Of a stretch of DNA of 64,000 bases, positions 10,915 to 21,241 are shown piece after piece (positions within the stretch are counted from its first letter, which is position 1; each line of letters opens with the position of its first letter). The notes beneath the pieces are model-generated. The model was not told the origin of the DNA, ran no database searches, and saw nothing but the letters and a program-made list of their open reading frames with translations. This DNA comes from Halieaceae bacterium UBA4452 (GTDB lineage Bacteria; Pseudomonadota; Gammaproteobacteria; Pseudomonadales; Halieaceae). The translations under genes and the position numbers were made by a program. Where the stretch lies: the NCBI GenBank assembly GCA_002389505.1, contig DGPA01000026.1, positions 120,451 to 184,450 of the forward strand, read 5' to 3'.

Positions 10915-12221
10915 TGAAGGGTTGGCTTATTGGAACCCTGTGCAAGGCTTTCGTCTAGCCCCAACAGTGCTTTAGCCTTGGTCACTTGTCGCGCATCGCC
11001 CTCTTTGGCCAATTGCCGAAGGCCCGAGGTAGGCGCGTGAATTAACTTATTGGTGAGGTCCCTCGCGAGGCGTTGCAGGACTTGTCCCGCGGCCTCACCC
11101 CGCTCAATAGCCTTGACCGCCTTGGCCAGCTCTTCTTCCTGAATAGACAGGGCTGACTCGCGGTAACGTCGAACAATATCGACCGACCGACGAGACCGAA
11201 ATTCCTGCTCAAGGTCCTGAATACCAACGACAATGATCTCATCAGCTTTGCTGGCCTCACTCACCCGCATGCGCATGTTTTCCTCAACCACATTGCGTAG
11301 GTCGTCGATACTGTATAAATAAACGTCCGATAAGTGCGCCACTTCAGCTTCGATATCCCTTGGGACAGCCAAATCCACCATTAACATGGGTCGGTAGCGT
11401 CGCTTCTTGAGCGCCCGCTCAACCATTCCTTTGCCCAAAATAGGCAGCTGGCTGCCCGTTGAACTAATGACAATATCCGCCTCTGCCAGCCGTTCTGGCA
11501 CATCAGCCAGCATAATAGCCTCGGCATTGAACTGCTCGGCAACGGTCTCCGCCCGCTCCAACGTACGGTTAGCGATGATCATGCTGCCTACCTTCGCCTC
11601 TTTGAGGTGACGCGCGACTAACTCAATGGTCTCTCCGGCACCGATGAGTAGGGCTTTGCTGCCCGGCAGATTAGAAAAAATCTGTCCCGCCAGATCTACC
11701 GCGGCGTAAGCGACTGATACTGGATTTTCTCCAATCGCTGTGTCAGTTCGAACCCGCTTGGCAATATGAAAGGCCGCAGGAAATAACTGGCTGAATCGCC
11801 CACCGATGGCTCCCGCATCGTCGGCAACAGCAAATGCCGACTTGAGCTGACCAAAGATTTGCGGCTCCCCCAACACCATGGAGTTAAGGCCCGCAGCCAC
11901 GCGAATCAGGTGACTCACTGCGTAATTACCCACATGTCGGTAAAGACACTCATCGAGTGCTGCCGATGGCAAACCGTGGAAACGCTCCACCCAATCGACC
12001 AATGCATTACCGGCCTCGATGGAATCGATCGATCTAGGCACCACGCCATAAATCTCAGTACGATTGCAGGTCGACAAGATCACCACTTCTTCTAGTGGAG
12101 TTTCGCCAATCGCACTACTCAAGGCTGCGTTGATTTTTTCCGCTGCAAATGCCACCTGCTCACGAATCTCTACCGACGCTGAATCGTGATTAATGCCAAT
12201 GGCTACAATATCGTCGAACAA
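10911..12221 (-). CDS. hemA: Glutamyl-tRNA reductase
   Basis: HemA reduces Glu-tRNA(Glu) to glutamate-1-semialdehyde, the first committed step of heme synthesis by the C5 route. The catalytic cysteine is in [13 protein letters not shown], the NADPH site in [17 protein letters not shown], and the C-terminal dimerisation helix is present. I chose the TTG at 12221: it has a GGAG about eight bases upstream and yields the family-typical N-terminus [20 protein letters not shown]. The open frame runs up to 12314, but the extra residues do not look like HemA. The gene leads the prfA-prmC-moeB operon and diverges from the TPR lipoprotein gene. Confidence 0.95.
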   Translation of the reverse strand: MFDDIVAIGINHDSASVEIREQVAFAAEKINAALSSAIGETPLEEVVILSTCNRTEIYGVVPRSIDSIEAGNALVDWVERFHGLPSAALDECLYRHVGNYAVSHLIRVAAGLNSMVLGEPQIFGQLKSAFAVADDAGAIGGRFSQLFPAAFHIAKRVRTDTAIGENPVSVAYAAVDLAGQIFSNLPGSKALLIGAGETIELVARHLKEAKVGSMIIANRTLERAETVAEQFNAEAIMLADVPERLAEADIVISSTGSQLPILGKGMVERALKKRRYRPMLMVDLAVPRDIEAEVAHLSDVYLYSIDDLRNVVEENMRMRVSEASKADEIIVVGIQDLEQEFRSRRSVDIVRRYRESALSIQEEELAKAVKAIERGEAAGQVLQRLARDLTNKLIHAPTSGLRQLAKEGDARQVTKAKALLGLDESLAQGSNKPTLQ

Positions 12222-12331
12222 AAGTCGCGCTCCGAAATCTACTACTCGGGGTATCATACCAAACACCATGACGTTTAGCGCGCTAGGGGCCCACCGTGGG
12301 TTTGAAGCCAACACTGTGTCATCATTAGCCT

Positions 12332-14167
12332 ATGAAAGCATTATTAGTCACTAGTCTTCTCGCCACGAGTTTCATTCTCAATGGTTGCATAACCGCCCCC
12401 GTGGCGCAGCCATCAGAGAACGAGACCTTATCCAATCCCAGTGTAGCGGAGGACGTAGCCCGCGCGGCGGGGCCCTCAATCCCAGGGAGTACCGCTGGGC
12501 AAGCCAAGGCGGAGGGGACCACACCCATTATTGATGTCACCGAAGTGCCCATACCTGATGCCAGTATTTATCCTCTGCTGGTCGCCGAATTTGCCCTGCG
12601 GGCCCGTCAATTTGATGACGCCCTCGAGCGATTATTTGAGCAGGCCTTAATCCTTGAAGATCCGCAACTCGCGCGTCGAGCGTTGAAGCTGGCAGAGTTT
12701 CGGGAACGGGACGACCTGGCGTTAGCGCTGGCCATGCGTCTGACAGCGCTCGATGCCAGCGACGCGCTCGCCGCTTCAACCGCCATGTCGTTACTCATCA
12801 AAGCCGGGCGGCCCGAGCAGGCGATTGATTACGCCCGAGAAGCGAAACGACGAGGCAGTCGGATTAATGCGCCATCGCTGCTAGCTAATTATGATCAACT
12901 GCCCGACACCCGTCGTAGCGCCATTGCAGCCGCTATCGATGGTCTCGCGGAGAGCTTTAGTGACGACAATGACATTGCCGTTGCCGTGGCACTGGTTCGA
13001 CGCGAGCAGGGTCAACTCGACGCCAGTCTCGACGCATTGGCTGAGGTCTTACGCCGCGAGCCCACCGAAGAGCGGGCCCTCGTGCTGTGGTCACAAATTA
13101 AGACAAACCGTGGCGACAAAGACGCCTTTGAGAAATTAAAACAAGTCCTCGATGACCTGCCCGACGCGCAAGGCTTACGACTTCAGTATGCCCGCCTTCT
13201 CGCTAGTCAATCGCTGTTAGATCCGGCCCGCGAGCAATTCCATTTATTACTCACCCAGGCGCCGCGTAACGGTGATTATCTATTTGCCCTAGCTCTCATT
13301 GAAATGGAAGCCGATAACTTTCAAGCCGCTGCCGAACACTTTCAAGATCTCATCGCGCTGGGACAGCGACTGGACGAGGCCTATTATTTTCTTGGTCGAG
13401 TGGCAGAAGAGCAGTTAGCGATTGATGCGGCAATCGACGCTTATACACAAGTCGGTCCAAGCCGGGAATTTATCGATGCCAAGCGACGCATGGGTCACCT
13501 GTTGCTCGATGATGGCGACAGACCCCGGTACGCCCAAGCATTTAACGATACCCGCCAACAGTATCCCGGTCAGGCAGAACGTGTTTACATGCTCGAGGCT
13601 AGCTTGCTCGGAGAGCGTGAAGATTTCGCGTTAGCGATTGATGTCTATACCAAAGCACTGGCTATTTTCAGCCAGTCGTTTTCCTTGCAATATGCTCGAG
13701 CCATGACTTTTGAGCAACTGAATGACATCGCCGCGGCGGAGCAAGATTTACGCGCCATCATTGCCCGGGATCCGAGCAACGCCACGACTCTCAATGCGCT
13801 AGGTTATACGCTAACAGTGCACACCAACCGCTATGCAGAAGCTGCCGAGCTCATCGAGCGTGCCCATAATATTAGTCCCGATGAAGCAGCTATCCTAGAT
13901 AGCCTCGGTTGGGTTTATTTTAAATTACAGCGGTACGATGACGCCTCAGCATATCTTCAGCGCGCGTATCGGCTATTACCCGATCCCGAGATTGCAGCGC
14001 ACTTAGGGGAGACCCTATGGACAATGGGGCGAGTCGATGACGCACTCGCAATATGGCGAGACTCACTGGCACGGCAGCCCAATAACCCCCAAGTCAATGA
14101 CACCATGCTACGCCTTGGAGTAATGGAAGAGCACGGTGCGCCCCTGAAAAAAGCCGTCAATTTATAG
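12332..14167 (+). CDS. Large TPR-repeat outer-membrane lipoprotein
   Basis: A 611-residue protein with a type II signal peptide; the lipobox ending at Cys19 (LNGC) predicts lipid attachment. From about residue 60 on it is almost entirely tetratricopeptide repeats, for example AILDSLGWVYFKLQRYDDAS and the preceding TLNALGYTLTV. Such proteins scaffold envelope complexes. Genes of this type stand upstream of lolB in many gammaproteobacteria, as here. A role in lipoprotein or envelope biogenesis is inferred from position; the substrate or partner is unknown. Confidence 0.85.
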   Translation: MKALLVTSLLATSFILNGCITAPVAQPSENETLSNPSVAEDVARAAGPSIPGSTAGQAKAEGTTPIIDVTEVPIPDASIYPLLVAEFALRARQFDDALERLFEQALILEDPQLARRALKLAEFRERDDLALALAMRLTALDASDALAASTAMSLLIKAGRPEQAIDYAREAKRRGSRINAPSLLANYDQLPDTRRSAIAAAIDGLAESFSDDNDIAVAVALVRREQGQLDASLDALAEVLRREPTEERALVLWSQIKTNRGDKDAFEKLKQVLDDLPDAQGLRLQYARLLASQSLLDPAREQFHLLLTQAPRNGDYLFALALIEMEADNFQAAAEHFQDLIALGQRLDEAYYFLGRVAEEQLAIDAAIDAYTQVGPSREFIDAKRRMGHLLLDDGDRPRYAQAFNDTRQQYPGQAERVYMLEASLLGEREDFALAIDVYTKALAIFSQSFSLQYARAMTFEQLNDIAAAEQDLRAIIARDPSNATTLNALGYTLTVHTNRYAEAAELIERAHNISPDEAAILDSLGWVYFKLQRYDDASAYLQRAYRLLPDPEIAAHLGETLWTMGRVDDALAIWRDSLARQPNNPQVNDTMLRLGVMEEHGAPLKKAVNL

Positions 14168-14197
14168 TGACTCAAATGCCAAGAAGTCGAGAGTGCC

Positions 14198-14773
14198 ATG
14201 TCGGTAAGCCACGCGTTTCTTTTGATACCTAAACGGTCAACGCACCTATGCCGGTGGGTGATGCTGTCACTACTTACCGCTTGTGCGCATACACCTGAGC
14301 CAATAGACCCGCTATTCTTACCACCTTCGATCGATACGCCCAGCTGGCGACTGGTGGGAAAAATATCTGTGGTAGACGATCAGCAGTTGGAGACCGCCAA
14401 CATGCAGTGGCGGCGGCACACTTTGCAACGGGACACGCTCACCCTCGCGGGACCCATGGGTGTCGGTGCAATGAGGTTTGAACGGGACGGACATCAGCTT
14501 TTTTGGCTTAATGAGGACGAACGTGAGCCTCTTAGTACCCTAAATTTATCCTCGCCACTTCAACGCGCACTCACCCACTTGCCTTTTGTGGATCTGGGCG
14601 ATTGGTTACTGGGCCATATTCCTGAACCACCAGCGTCAGCGGCTGAGGAACGCCAGTGGCAGGTGCAAGTCACCCGTTGGCAAACCCTCGCGGCTCAACG
14701 CCTGCCCCGAGTCATGCAGTTAACTTACGGTAAGGTTGTCGTACGCATTGTCATACTCGATTGGTATGGGTGA
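14198..14773 (+). CDS. lolB: Outer-membrane lipoprotein insertion factor LolB
   Basis: LolB accepts lipoproteins from the periplasmic carrier LolA and inserts them into the outer membrane. The 191-residue product has a lipobox LLTAC with Cys29 as the modified residue. The mature part follows the LolB pattern: SWRLVGKISV, LTLAGPMGVGAMRFER, and the C-terminal PRVMQLTYGKVVVRIVILDW. The signal peptide is long. It lies between the TPR lipoprotein and ispE, the standard gammaproteobacterial order. Confidence 0.9.
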   Translation: MSVSHAFLLIPKRSTHLCRWVMLSLLTACAHTPEPIDPLFLPPSIDTPSWRLVGKISVVDDQQLETANMQWRRHTLQRDTLTLAGPMGVGAMRFERDGHQLFWLNEDEREPLSTLNLSSPLQRALTHLPFVDLGDWLLGHIPEPPASAAEERQWQVQVTRWQTLAAQRLPRVMQLTYGKVVVRIVILDWYG

Positions 14774-14781
14774 CGCAACCC

Positions 14782-15642
14782 ATGACTAAGCCACCAGCCA
14801 TGACAGCCACTTGCCGGCGCATCGAGTGCTTATCGCCCGCAAAGTTGAACCTATTTCTGCACATTACAGGTCGTCAAGCCAACGGCTATCACACCCTGCA
14901 AACCGTATTTCAATTACTCGACTGGGGTGACGATATGGTTTTTGAACCTGTAGACACGCCTGGCGTTCGTCTGGTCAACCCTGTAGTGGGCGTGGCCCAT
15001 GAGGATAATTTGATTATTCGGGCTGCCAACGCGTTGGCAGCCCCTGAGCAGGGCGTCAACATTAGCATCAATAAACGCATCCCCCAGGGGGGAGGCATGG
15101 GGGGCGGCAGTTCCAATGCGGCCTCAACATTGCTCGCCCTCAATCATCTCTGGGATCTGAACTACAGTCGCGATGAGCTGGCCGACATCGGAGCGAGCCT
15201 GGGAGCGGACGTACCGATCTTTGTTCGAGGTCAGAGCGCCTGGGCTGAGGGTATTGGTGATATCATCACCCCTATGAATTTACCCAAGCGCTGGTTCGTC
15301 ATACTGCGGCCTAACTGCCATGTGAGTACTGCCAAAATCTTTTCAACAGTACAATTGACAAGGGATAGCTCCCCGATCACAATGTCGGCCTTTTTCTCAG
15401 GGTCAATACGCAACGATTTGCAAGTCGCAGTCGAGGCCGCTTACCCTGAAGTGGGCAAAGCGCTGAATTTACTTAATAAATTCTCCCCTGCCATGATGAC
15501 CGGTAGTGGGGGGTGTGTATTCGCCGCTGTAGACGATGAGACCTCGGCGCGGCACATTGCCGCCGCGACAGAAGGTCAGTTTGACACCTTCGTTGCATGC
15601 GGCGTAAACGCAAGCCCACCGGTCATCACACACCAATACTGA
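14782..15642 (+). CDS. ispE: 4-diphosphocytidyl-2-C-methyl-D-erythritol kinase
   Basis: IspE phosphorylates CDP-methylerythritol in the MEP isoprenoid pathway. It is a GHMP kinase: the start-proximal [14 protein letters not shown], the ATP loop [15 protein letters not shown] at about residue 100, and the C-terminal [12 protein letters not shown] are all present. The ATG at 14782 (eight bases after the lolB stop) is preferred to the in-frame upstream start inside lolB. Downstream come tRNA-Gln and prs, the usual neighbourhood. Confidence 0.95.
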   Translation: MTKPPAMTATCRRIECLSPAKLNLFLHITGRQANGYHTLQTVFQLLDWGDDMVFEPVDTPGVRLVNPVVGVAHEDNLIIRAANALAAPEQGVNISINKRIPQGGGMGGGSSNAASTLLALNHLWDLNYSRDELADIGASLGADVPIFVRGQSAWAEGIGDIITPMNLPKRWFVILRPNCHVSTAKIFSTVQLTRDSSPITMSAFFSGSIRNDLQVAVEAAYPEVGKALNLLNKFSPAMMTGSGGCVFAAVDDETSARHIAAATEGQFDTFVACGVNASPPVITHQY

Positions 15643-15649
15643 GTTCAAA

Positions 15650-15724
15650 TGGGGTGTCGCCAAGTGGCAAGGCAGCGGGTTTTGATCCCGCCATTCGCAG
15701 GTTCGAATCCTGCCACCCCAGCCA
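15650..15724 (+). tRNA. tRNA-Gln (UUG anticodon)
   Basis: A 75-nt cloverleaf. The acceptor arm TGGGGTG pairs with CACCCCA, the anticodon loop TTTTGAT gives TTG, and the T-arm contains GGTTCGAATCC. The 3' CCA is encoded, preceded by discriminator G. It lies between ispE and prs, a position conserved in gammaproteobacteria. Confidence 0.96.
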
Positions 15725-15749
15725 TTTTAATTACAGTGCGAGGCGTAGC

Positions 15750-16700
15750 ATGTCGTCAAAGATAATGGTCTTTTCGGGCAACGCAAACAGAGAGCTGGCA
15801 GGCAGTGTGGCTGATCGGTTATACCTTGGTCTGGGGAATGCCCGAGTGAGCAAATTCTCCGACGGTGAGATCACCGTTGAGCTGAATGAAAATGTTCGAG
15901 GCAAAGACGTCTTTGTCATACAAAGTACCTGCCAACCCACCAACGACAGTCTGATGGAGCTGCTGTTGATGATCGACGCGTTACGGCGTGCATCAGCGGC
16001 ACGCATTACGGCAGTCGTCCCCTACTTTGGCTATGCGCGCCAAGACCGCCGCGTGCGATCGGCGAGAGTACCCATCTCTGCTAAGGTCGTCGCCGATATG
16101 ATGGTCTCAACCGGTGTAGATCGCGTATTGACCGTCGACTTACACGCTGAGCAAATTCAAGGCTTCTTTGCTTGCCCAGTCGATAACGTCTATGCCTCCA
16201 GTATTTTGAACAGTGATATTGTCGCTTGCCGTTACGACAATCTGATTGTTGTGTCCCCGGATATTGGCGGCGTCGTTCGCGCGCGCGCAATAGCCAAGCA
16301 ATTAGATGATGCAGAGCTAGCCATCATCGATAAGCGGCGTCCTCGTGCCAATGAAGCTCAAGTCATGAATCTTATCGGCGACGTCGACGGGCGAACCTGT
16401 ATTTTAGTCGATGACATGGTGGATACCGCAGGCACGCTATGCGCCGCAGCTACCGCGCTAAAGACCCGAGGCGCCATTAAAGTCGCCGCCTACTGCACCC
16501 ATGCGGTGTTGTCGGGCAAAGCGTTGGAGAATATACGCAACTCCGAGCTTGACGAACTCATCGTGACCGATACGATTCCGCTGTCTCAGGAAGCTCGCGA
16601 CATTGCCAAAATTAGACAATTGACCATAGCAGATCTATTAGCAGAATCTATCCGCCGCGTCAGCAACGAAGAATCCATCAGTGCGCTGTTTGACGATTAA
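15750..16700 (+). CDS. prs: Ribose-phosphate pyrophosphokinase
   Basis: Prs makes phosphoribosyl pyrophosphate from ribose-5-phosphate and ATP for nucleotide, histidine and tryptophan synthesis. The product is 316 residues. It shows the PRPP-synthase signatures [16 protein letters not shown] and the PRPP-binding loop [14 protein letters not shown]. The start at 15750 ([17 protein letters not shown]) is 25 bases after tRNA-Gln; the open frame upstream runs through the tRNA and was not used. Confidence 0.97.
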   Translation: MSSKIMVFSGNANRELAGSVADRLYLGLGNARVSKFSDGEITVELNENVRGKDVFVIQSTCQPTNDSLMELLLMIDALRRASAARITAVVPYFGYARQDRRVRSARVPISAKVVADMMVSTGVDRVLTVDLHAEQIQGFFACPVDNVYASSILNSDIVACRYDNLIVVSPDIGGVVRARAIAKQLDDAELAIIDKRRPRANEAQVMNLIGDVDGRTCILVDDMVDTAGTLCAAATALKTRGAIKVAAYCTHAVLSGKALENIRNSELDELIVTDTIPLSQEARDIAKIRQLTIADLLAESIRRVSNEESISALFDD

Positions 16701-16722
16701 TCGTCAACAGCGTTAACCCACC

Positions 16723-16753
16723 CATCACCGCACCGGTCGCAGGTCAGGTGATG
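16723..16753 (+). promoter_or_regulatory. Hairpin in the rplY leader
   Basis: CATCACC (16723-16729) can pair with GGTGATG (16747-16753), forming a 7-bp stem with a 17-nt loop 19 bases before the rplY start. In E. coli rplY is autogenously regulated by L25 binding to its leader, so a regulatory structure here is plausible. The stem alone is too short to prove it. Confidence 0.35.
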
Positions 16754-16772
16754 CAATAACAGGAGACAGACT

Positions 16773-17438
16773 ATGTCTGAATCTTTTAAGGTCCAAGCCG
16801 AGGCCCGAGTCGACGAAGGGAAAGGTGCGAGCCGCCGCCTACGTCGTCTCGAAGGCAAAACCCCAGCCATTGTTTACGGCGGTCAAAAGCCCCCCAAGAG
16901 CATCAGTGTTATCCGTAAAGATTTGGAAAAAATGCTGGAGAGCGAAGCGTTTTATACCGCGCTTATCGATATCGAACTGGAGGGCGAAACAGAAGCCGCG
17001 ATTCTTAAGGATGTGCAGCGCCATCCTGCAAAGGGCTTTGCCATGCATGTAGATTTTTTGCGCGTTGAGGCCAATAAACCGATCAAGGTAAATATTCCTC
17101 TTCACTTCATTAATGAAGAGCAATGCGTTGGGGTGAAAGTAGGTGGCGGTATGGTTCAGCATCAGGCCACTGACGTAGAAGTGCAATGCCTACCCAAAGA
17201 TATTCCCGAGTATATTGAGGTCGATATGGCCGATATCGAACTGGGGGGTATTGTGCACATATCTGACTTAGTGCTTCCAACGGGTGTAGAGTCCACCGCT
17301 CTTGCCCTAGGTGATGATCACGACCTTGCCATTGCTTCGGTCATGGTCACTCGAGGACCGAAGTCAGCCGATGAGGATGACGTGGCAGCTGACGAGGCTG
17401 GCACTGACGTCGATACCAGCGATGATGAAGAAAGCTAG
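16773..17438 (+). CDS. rplY: 50S ribosomal protein L25/general stress protein Ctc
   Basis: A 221-residue two-domain L25 (Ctc/TL5 form) that binds 5S rRNA. The N-terminal L25 domain (about 1-95) has KGASRRLRRLEGKTPAIVYGG. The C-terminal beta domain (about 100-190) includes VEVQCLPKDIPEYIEVDM. The tail is very acidic, with many Asp and Glu. A strong AGGAG lies before the ATG. It is followed at eight bases by pth. Confidence 0.96.
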   Translation: MSESFKVQAEARVDEGKGASRRLRRLEGKTPAIVYGGQKPPKSISVIRKDLEKMLESEAFYTALIDIELEGETEAAILKDVQRHPAKGFAMHVDFLRVEANKPIKVNIPLHFINEEQCVGVKVGGGMVQHQATDVEVQCLPKDIPEYIEVDMADIELGGIVHISDLVLPTGVESTALALGDDHDLAIASVMVTRGPKSADEDDVAADEAGTDVDTSDDEES

Positions 17439-17446
17439 GATCGCTT

Positions 17447-18052
17447 GTGGCTAAGCTCCGACTCATTGTCGGACTTGGCAACCCTGGCAAGGAATATGAG
17501 GGCACTCGACACAACGCGGGTGCCCTTTTTGTTCGTGAGCTGGCGCGCCAAGCAGGCCAAAGCCTCACATCAGACGCCAAGTTTTTTGGCCAGTGCGCGC
17601 ACATTACCTTTGCCCAGCAAGATCTGCGTCTGCTCATACCCTCCACCTTTATGAACCGCAGCGGTCAATCACTTGCCGCGATGGCACATTTTTATCGTTT
17701 CATGCCGGAGCAGATACTGATAGCTCACGATGAGCTTGATATTAACCCCGGGCAGGCGCGGTTCAAACACGGCGGCGGCCATGGGGGTCACAATGGTCTG
17801 CGTGATATCGTCTCAGCGTTGGGGGGCAATAAAGATTTTTACCGATTACGGGTAGGCATTGGTCACCCGGGTCACGCTAGTCGGGTATCTGGCTATGTGT
17901 TATCCAAACCCAGTGGCGCGGACAAAATGGCGATTGATGCCATTATCGAAGACGCTATACGGGCGCTGCCTCTGCTACTTGCCGGAGATCTAGTTAAGGC
18001 GATGACTCAACTCCACAGTATTGAACCACCCGGCCAATCACCGGCTAATTGA
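17447..18052 (+). CDS. pth: Peptidyl-tRNA hydrolase
   Basis: Pth releases peptides from tRNAs that dropped off the ribosome. The 201-residue protein carries LIVGLGNPGKEYEGTRHN (with the catalytic His), STFMNRSGQ, and the GGGHGGHNGLRDI segment. The start is a GTG at 17447, eight bases after rplY; no ATG fits the family N-terminus. The gene order rplY-pth-ychF is conserved widely. Confidence 0.96.
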   Translation: MAKLRLIVGLGNPGKEYEGTRHNAGALFVRELARQAGQSLTSDAKFFGQCAHITFAQQDLRLLIPSTFMNRSGQSLAAMAHFYRFMPEQILIAHDELDINPGQARFKHGGGHGGHNGLRDIVSALGGNKDFYRLRVGIGHPGHASRVSGYVLSKPSGADKMAIDAIIEDAIRALPLLLAGDLVKAMTQLHSIEPPGQSPAN

Positions 18053-18065
18053 CAAGGAATAACAC

Positions 18066-19160
18066 ATGGGCATCAGATGCGGCATTGTTGGACTCCCCAA
18101 TGTTGGAAAATCAACGCTATTTAATGCTCTCACTCAGGCTGGAATTGATGCTGAAAACTTCCCTTTTTGCACTATAGAGCCCAATGCTGGCGTCGTACCC
18201 ATACCTGACCCTCGCCAGGACAAACTGTCCGCTATCGTTAAACCCGAACGTGAAATTGCCGCGACCATGGAGTTTGTCGATATTGCCGGTTTAGTCGCTG
18301 GGGCCTCGAAAGGTGAGGGATTAGGTAATCAATTCCTCGCCAATATTCGAGAAACCGACGCTATCGCTCATGTGGTTCGTTGCTTTGAGGATCCTAACGT
18401 TGTTCATGTGGCCAATAAGATCGATCCATTGGCTGACATCGAAACCATTAACACTGAATTGGCTTTGGCGGATCTTGAATCTTGTGAAAAGCAGCTCAAT
18501 AAGGTCATTCGCACAGCCAAAGGGGGTGACAAAGACGCCATTGCGATGAAAACGTTCCTGGAGGAAACATTACTACCCCAGCTCAACAAGGCCATGCCCA
18601 TTCGTGCCCTAGACCTTGACGTCAATGACCAAGCACGGCTGAACACGCTGCACCTGTTGACCACAAAACCCACCATGTACATTGCTAATGTGGCCGAGGA
18701 TGGATTTGACAATAACCCCCACCTTGAGGCAGTGCAGGACCTAGCGCGCCAAGAGGGCTCCGAAGTGGTCAGTATTTGTAATAAATTAGAAGCAGAAATC
18801 GTCGAGCTAGAGGATGACGAAAAACTCGACTTTCTAGCCGATATGGGCATGGTGGAGCCCGGTTTGAATCGGGTGATCCGCGCGGGCTACAAGCTGTTGA
18901 CGCTGCAAACCTATTTTACCGCGGGCGTAAAAGAAGTTCGTGCTTGGACGGTGAAGGTGGGCGCTACTGCACCTGAAGCAGCCGCGGTTATTCATACTGA
19001 CTTCCAGAAGGGCTTCATCCGTGCTGAGATCGTGTCCTATGACGACTTCATACAATACAACGGCGAGCAAGGCGCCAAAGATGCCGGCCGGTGGCGACTG
19101 GAAGGCAAGGACTACATAGTGCAGGACGGCGACGTTATCCACTTCCGCTTCAACGTATAA
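18066..19160 (+). CDS. ychF: Redox-regulated ATPase/GTPase YchF (OLA1 family)
   Basis: YchF is an Obg-related P-loop NTPase that binds ribosomes and prefers ATP. The 364-residue protein has Walker A in [18 protein letters not shown], the switch/Walker B segment [18 protein letters not shown], and an NKID nucleotide-specificity motif at [14 protein letters not shown]-type C-terminal domain ends in the typical [11 protein letters not shown]. The start has an AAGGAA six to eight bases upstream, 13 bases after pth. Confidence 0.97.
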   Translation: MGIRCGIVGLPNVGKSTLFNALTQAGIDAENFPFCTIEPNAGVVPIPDPRQDKLSAIVKPEREIAATMEFVDIAGLVAGASKGEGLGNQFLANIRETDAIAHVVRCFEDPNVVHVANKIDPLADIETINTELALADLESCEKQLNKVIRTAKGGDKDAIAMKTFLEETLLPQLNKAMPIRALDLDVNDQARLNTLHLLTTKPTMYIANVAEDGFDNNPHLEAVQDLARQEGSEVVSICNKLEAEIVELEDDEKLDFLADMGMVEPGLNRVIRAGYKLLTLQTYFTAGVKEVRAWTVKVGATAPEAAAVIHTDFQKGFIRAEIVSYDDFIQYNGEQGAKDAGRWRLEGKDYIVQDGDVIHFRFNV

Positions 19161-19196
19161 ATCCTTATTCGTCTCTGCGCCGGGAAAAGTACTCAG

Positions 19197-19233
19197 ACTG
19201 GCCTCTACTAGTTGACTTAGCGGCCAGTTTTTT
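19197..19233 (+). terminator. Rho-independent terminator after ychF
   Basis: ACTGGCC (19197-19203) pairs with GGCCAGT (19222-19228), and the stem runs directly into a TTTTTT tract at 19228-19233. It is 36 bases after the ychF stop and closes the prs-rplY-pth-ychF unit. Confidence 0.8.
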
Positions 19234-19275
19234 AGACACTTCGCATCCCAATTCTGGGGCAGTATTTTCCGTTAT

Positions 19276-19352
19276 GGCTACGTAGCTCAGCTGGTTAGAG
19301 CACAGCATTCATAATGCTGGGGTCGGTGGTTCAAGTCCACCCGTAGCTACCA
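19276..19352 (+). tRNA. tRNA-Met (CAT anticodon, elongator-like)
   Basis: A 77-nt cloverleaf with acceptor GGCTACG/CGTAGCT (closing G-U pair), anticodon stem AGCAT/ATGCT around CAT, a T-arm with GGTTCAAGTCC, and encoded CCA. The D-loop AGCTGGTTAGAGC and acceptor fit elongator Met rather than the initiator, which would begin with C. A lysidine-modified tRNA-Ile(CAT) cannot be fully excluded. The flank downstream changes to accessory content, so this tRNA is a candidate integration site. Confidence 0.94.
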
Positions 19353-19503
19353 TTTTATTGTTTTATTTTATATCGTTACGAAAATATCTAGCGCTGTGGC
19401 AAACAATACTTTTAGCATTTGCTACCTACTTGCTACCACAGAAAGAAAATCAATGTGTTATGGTCGTTTCTTCACCATGGATCGCGTCCTTGAGATTTAC
19501 CTA

Positions 19504-20979
19504 ATGCAATTGTCGACACCCTTTAAAACTCCAGCTTGGCTGATTGTTGCACTCCTCATCATCGGCGGCTGCAGCTCAAATAATTCGCCGTCAGAGCCCG
19601 AGGACCTAGACAATAACGATGACTCCATAGAGGTGCCAACACGTACACAATTTTTATACACACAGACCAATGATGCTCGTGAGAATCATGTGGTTGGCTT
19701 TTCAGTCAATGATAATGGCGACCTTATTGAAATAGGCGTGTATGAAACTGGCTCGGTTGGCGATGCCGACGAGGGTGACTTTGACAGCCAAAGTTCAGTG
19801 AGGGTTTACGAGGATTTCTTGATCGTCGCGAATCCAGGTGACGCCAGCGGCGAGTCAGGCATCACCGACGGAAACAGCGCAATAACCATTTTTGCGATTA
19901 ACGAGGACGGCAGTCTTCAGCGCGTTGATCAGAACCTCGAGGTTGACGGTACGCAGAATGCGGATAGTCGCGGCGTCCGCGCCGTTAGTATCGACTTTCA
20001 TTCCGAGGGCGAAACAACCTGGGTCGCTGTCGCTAATCAAGGCACAAATCGAGTTTGTGTCAACCCAGAGGTCAATGGCTCCCTGGCCACTTGCAGTGAT
20101 CAATTCGGTAATGCATTAGGCGATCTGTTGGCTGACGAGTCACCAGCTTCAGATATTCAGTTATTTAGGTTGAGTGAAAGCGGCGTTTTAACCCATGAAG
20201 CTGAAATAGCTGGCTTTGCGGCGAATCGGGGTGGTGCATCGCAAGTGGCTTTCAGCCCCGATGGCACAAAAATATCTGCAACGCTCTTGGGCATACCCCA
20301 CCTTTCATTCCCCGCCGATCCCGCTAATCAGCAGCCCAGTCGAACCTATCTTTGGGAATTCGACAAAGCCGTCGGAACAGCCAGCAACGAACGCTTCTTT
20401 GAGCATCCCGGCATTGCCGGTAGCATCGGTTTCGGCTGGAGCCCCAGTTCTGACTTCTTGTATGTCTCGAGCGCCACCCTTGATGCGGGCGCTCTAGAGG
20501 CCAACGTTGTAGCACTCGATAGTAACGATACAGACTCCGTATTCACGAGCGACGGTAATTCGCGCTGGTCCGGCGCTGGTGCTGTGCCCACGGCGGTTCG
20601 ACCGGCGGCCTGCTGGGTCTGGATCAATGAGGCGGCCGATCGTGTCTACACAGTTGGGTTCCTCACCAATACCGTTTCAACCTTCGAGACGAATGGGGCT
20701 GACATGACGCATCTGCAAACTGTGTATCGCCAGGACATTACCCTTGAAGATGCAAAAGACCTTGTTTTCTCAGCCGACGGGAAGAACGCCTATGTGCTAG
20801 GCGCATTTTTTAGCCACACGATTTCAACCTTTGATGTGAACACTGATGGAACGCTAGCAGAACGCACAACCTCGCCCCTTGCCATCAGTGCATCTCGTCT
20901 TAACGGCGTCCCTCTGGACCCCAGTTTAATTGCCTATCAAGGCCTCGATGGCTATCCGGCCGCCTATGTGGGCTACTGA
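19504..20979 (+). CDS. Beta-propeller lipoprotein (lactonase/YVTN-like)
   Basis: A roughly 491-residue secreted lipoprotein. From the ATG at 19504 the signal peptide ends in IIGGC, with Cys23 as the lipidation site. A linker rich in Ser, Asp and Glu follows. The rest is a series of repeats such as RGGASQVAFSPDGTKISA, SIGFGWSPSSDFLYVSS and DLVFSADGKNAYVLG, typical of seven-bladed propellers of the 6-phosphogluconolactonase/YVTN type. No catalytic residues can be assigned. An upstream start at 19396 would put 36 residues before the signal peptide and is unlikely. Confidence 0.75.
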   Translation: MQLSTPFKTPAWLIVALLIIGGCSSNNSPSEPEDLDNNDDSIEVPTRTQFLYTQTNDARENHVVGFSVNDNGDLIEIGVYETGSVGDADEGDFDSQSSVRVYEDFLIVANPGDASGESGITDGNSAITIFAINEDGSLQRVDQNLEVDGTQNADSRGVRAVSIDFHSEGETTWVAVANQGTNRVCVNPEVNGSLATCSDQFGNALGDLLADESPASDIQLFRLSESGVLTHEAEIAGFAANRGGASQVAFSPDGTKISATLLGIPHLSFPADPANQQPSRTYLWEFDKAVGTASNERFFEHPGIAGSIGFGWSPSSDFLYVSSATLDAGALEANVVALDSNDTDSVFTSDGNSRWSGAGAVPTAVRPAACWVWINEAADRVYTVGFLTNTVSTFETNGADMTHLQTVYRQDITLEDAKDLVFSADGKNAYVLGAFFSHTISTFDVNTDGTLAERTTSPLAISASRLNGVPLDPSLIAYQGLDGYPAAYVGY

Positions 20980-21241
20980 CGAGGCGCTTAAAGCAATCGA
21001 TCAGTATGTTAAGGGCAGAAGGCTATGTGTCACTCGATAATGATGTGGCGTCTAATGACTCGGAGGCGCCACTGCGATTTTCAACATTGCTAACACAATG
21101 ACAAGCAGCCTCCCTATGGATACGCTTAGCATGATGACCATGGAACTCAGATGGCTGATGTCGTCGGGCTCAGCACCGAGCATGTTGATCGTGCGTTGCA
21201 CAAAATATATCCCACTTGAACTAAATCTCGATACTTAAGAT

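Noticed and set aside
16690..16707. Rho-independent terminator after prs
   Set aside because: The palindrome has no uridine tract and rplY follows closely, so it was not called a terminator.
19353..21241. A duplicated tRNA 3' end (att site) downstream of tRNA-Met
   Set aside because: I found no second copy of the tRNA 3' end in the window, so no att site is listed.
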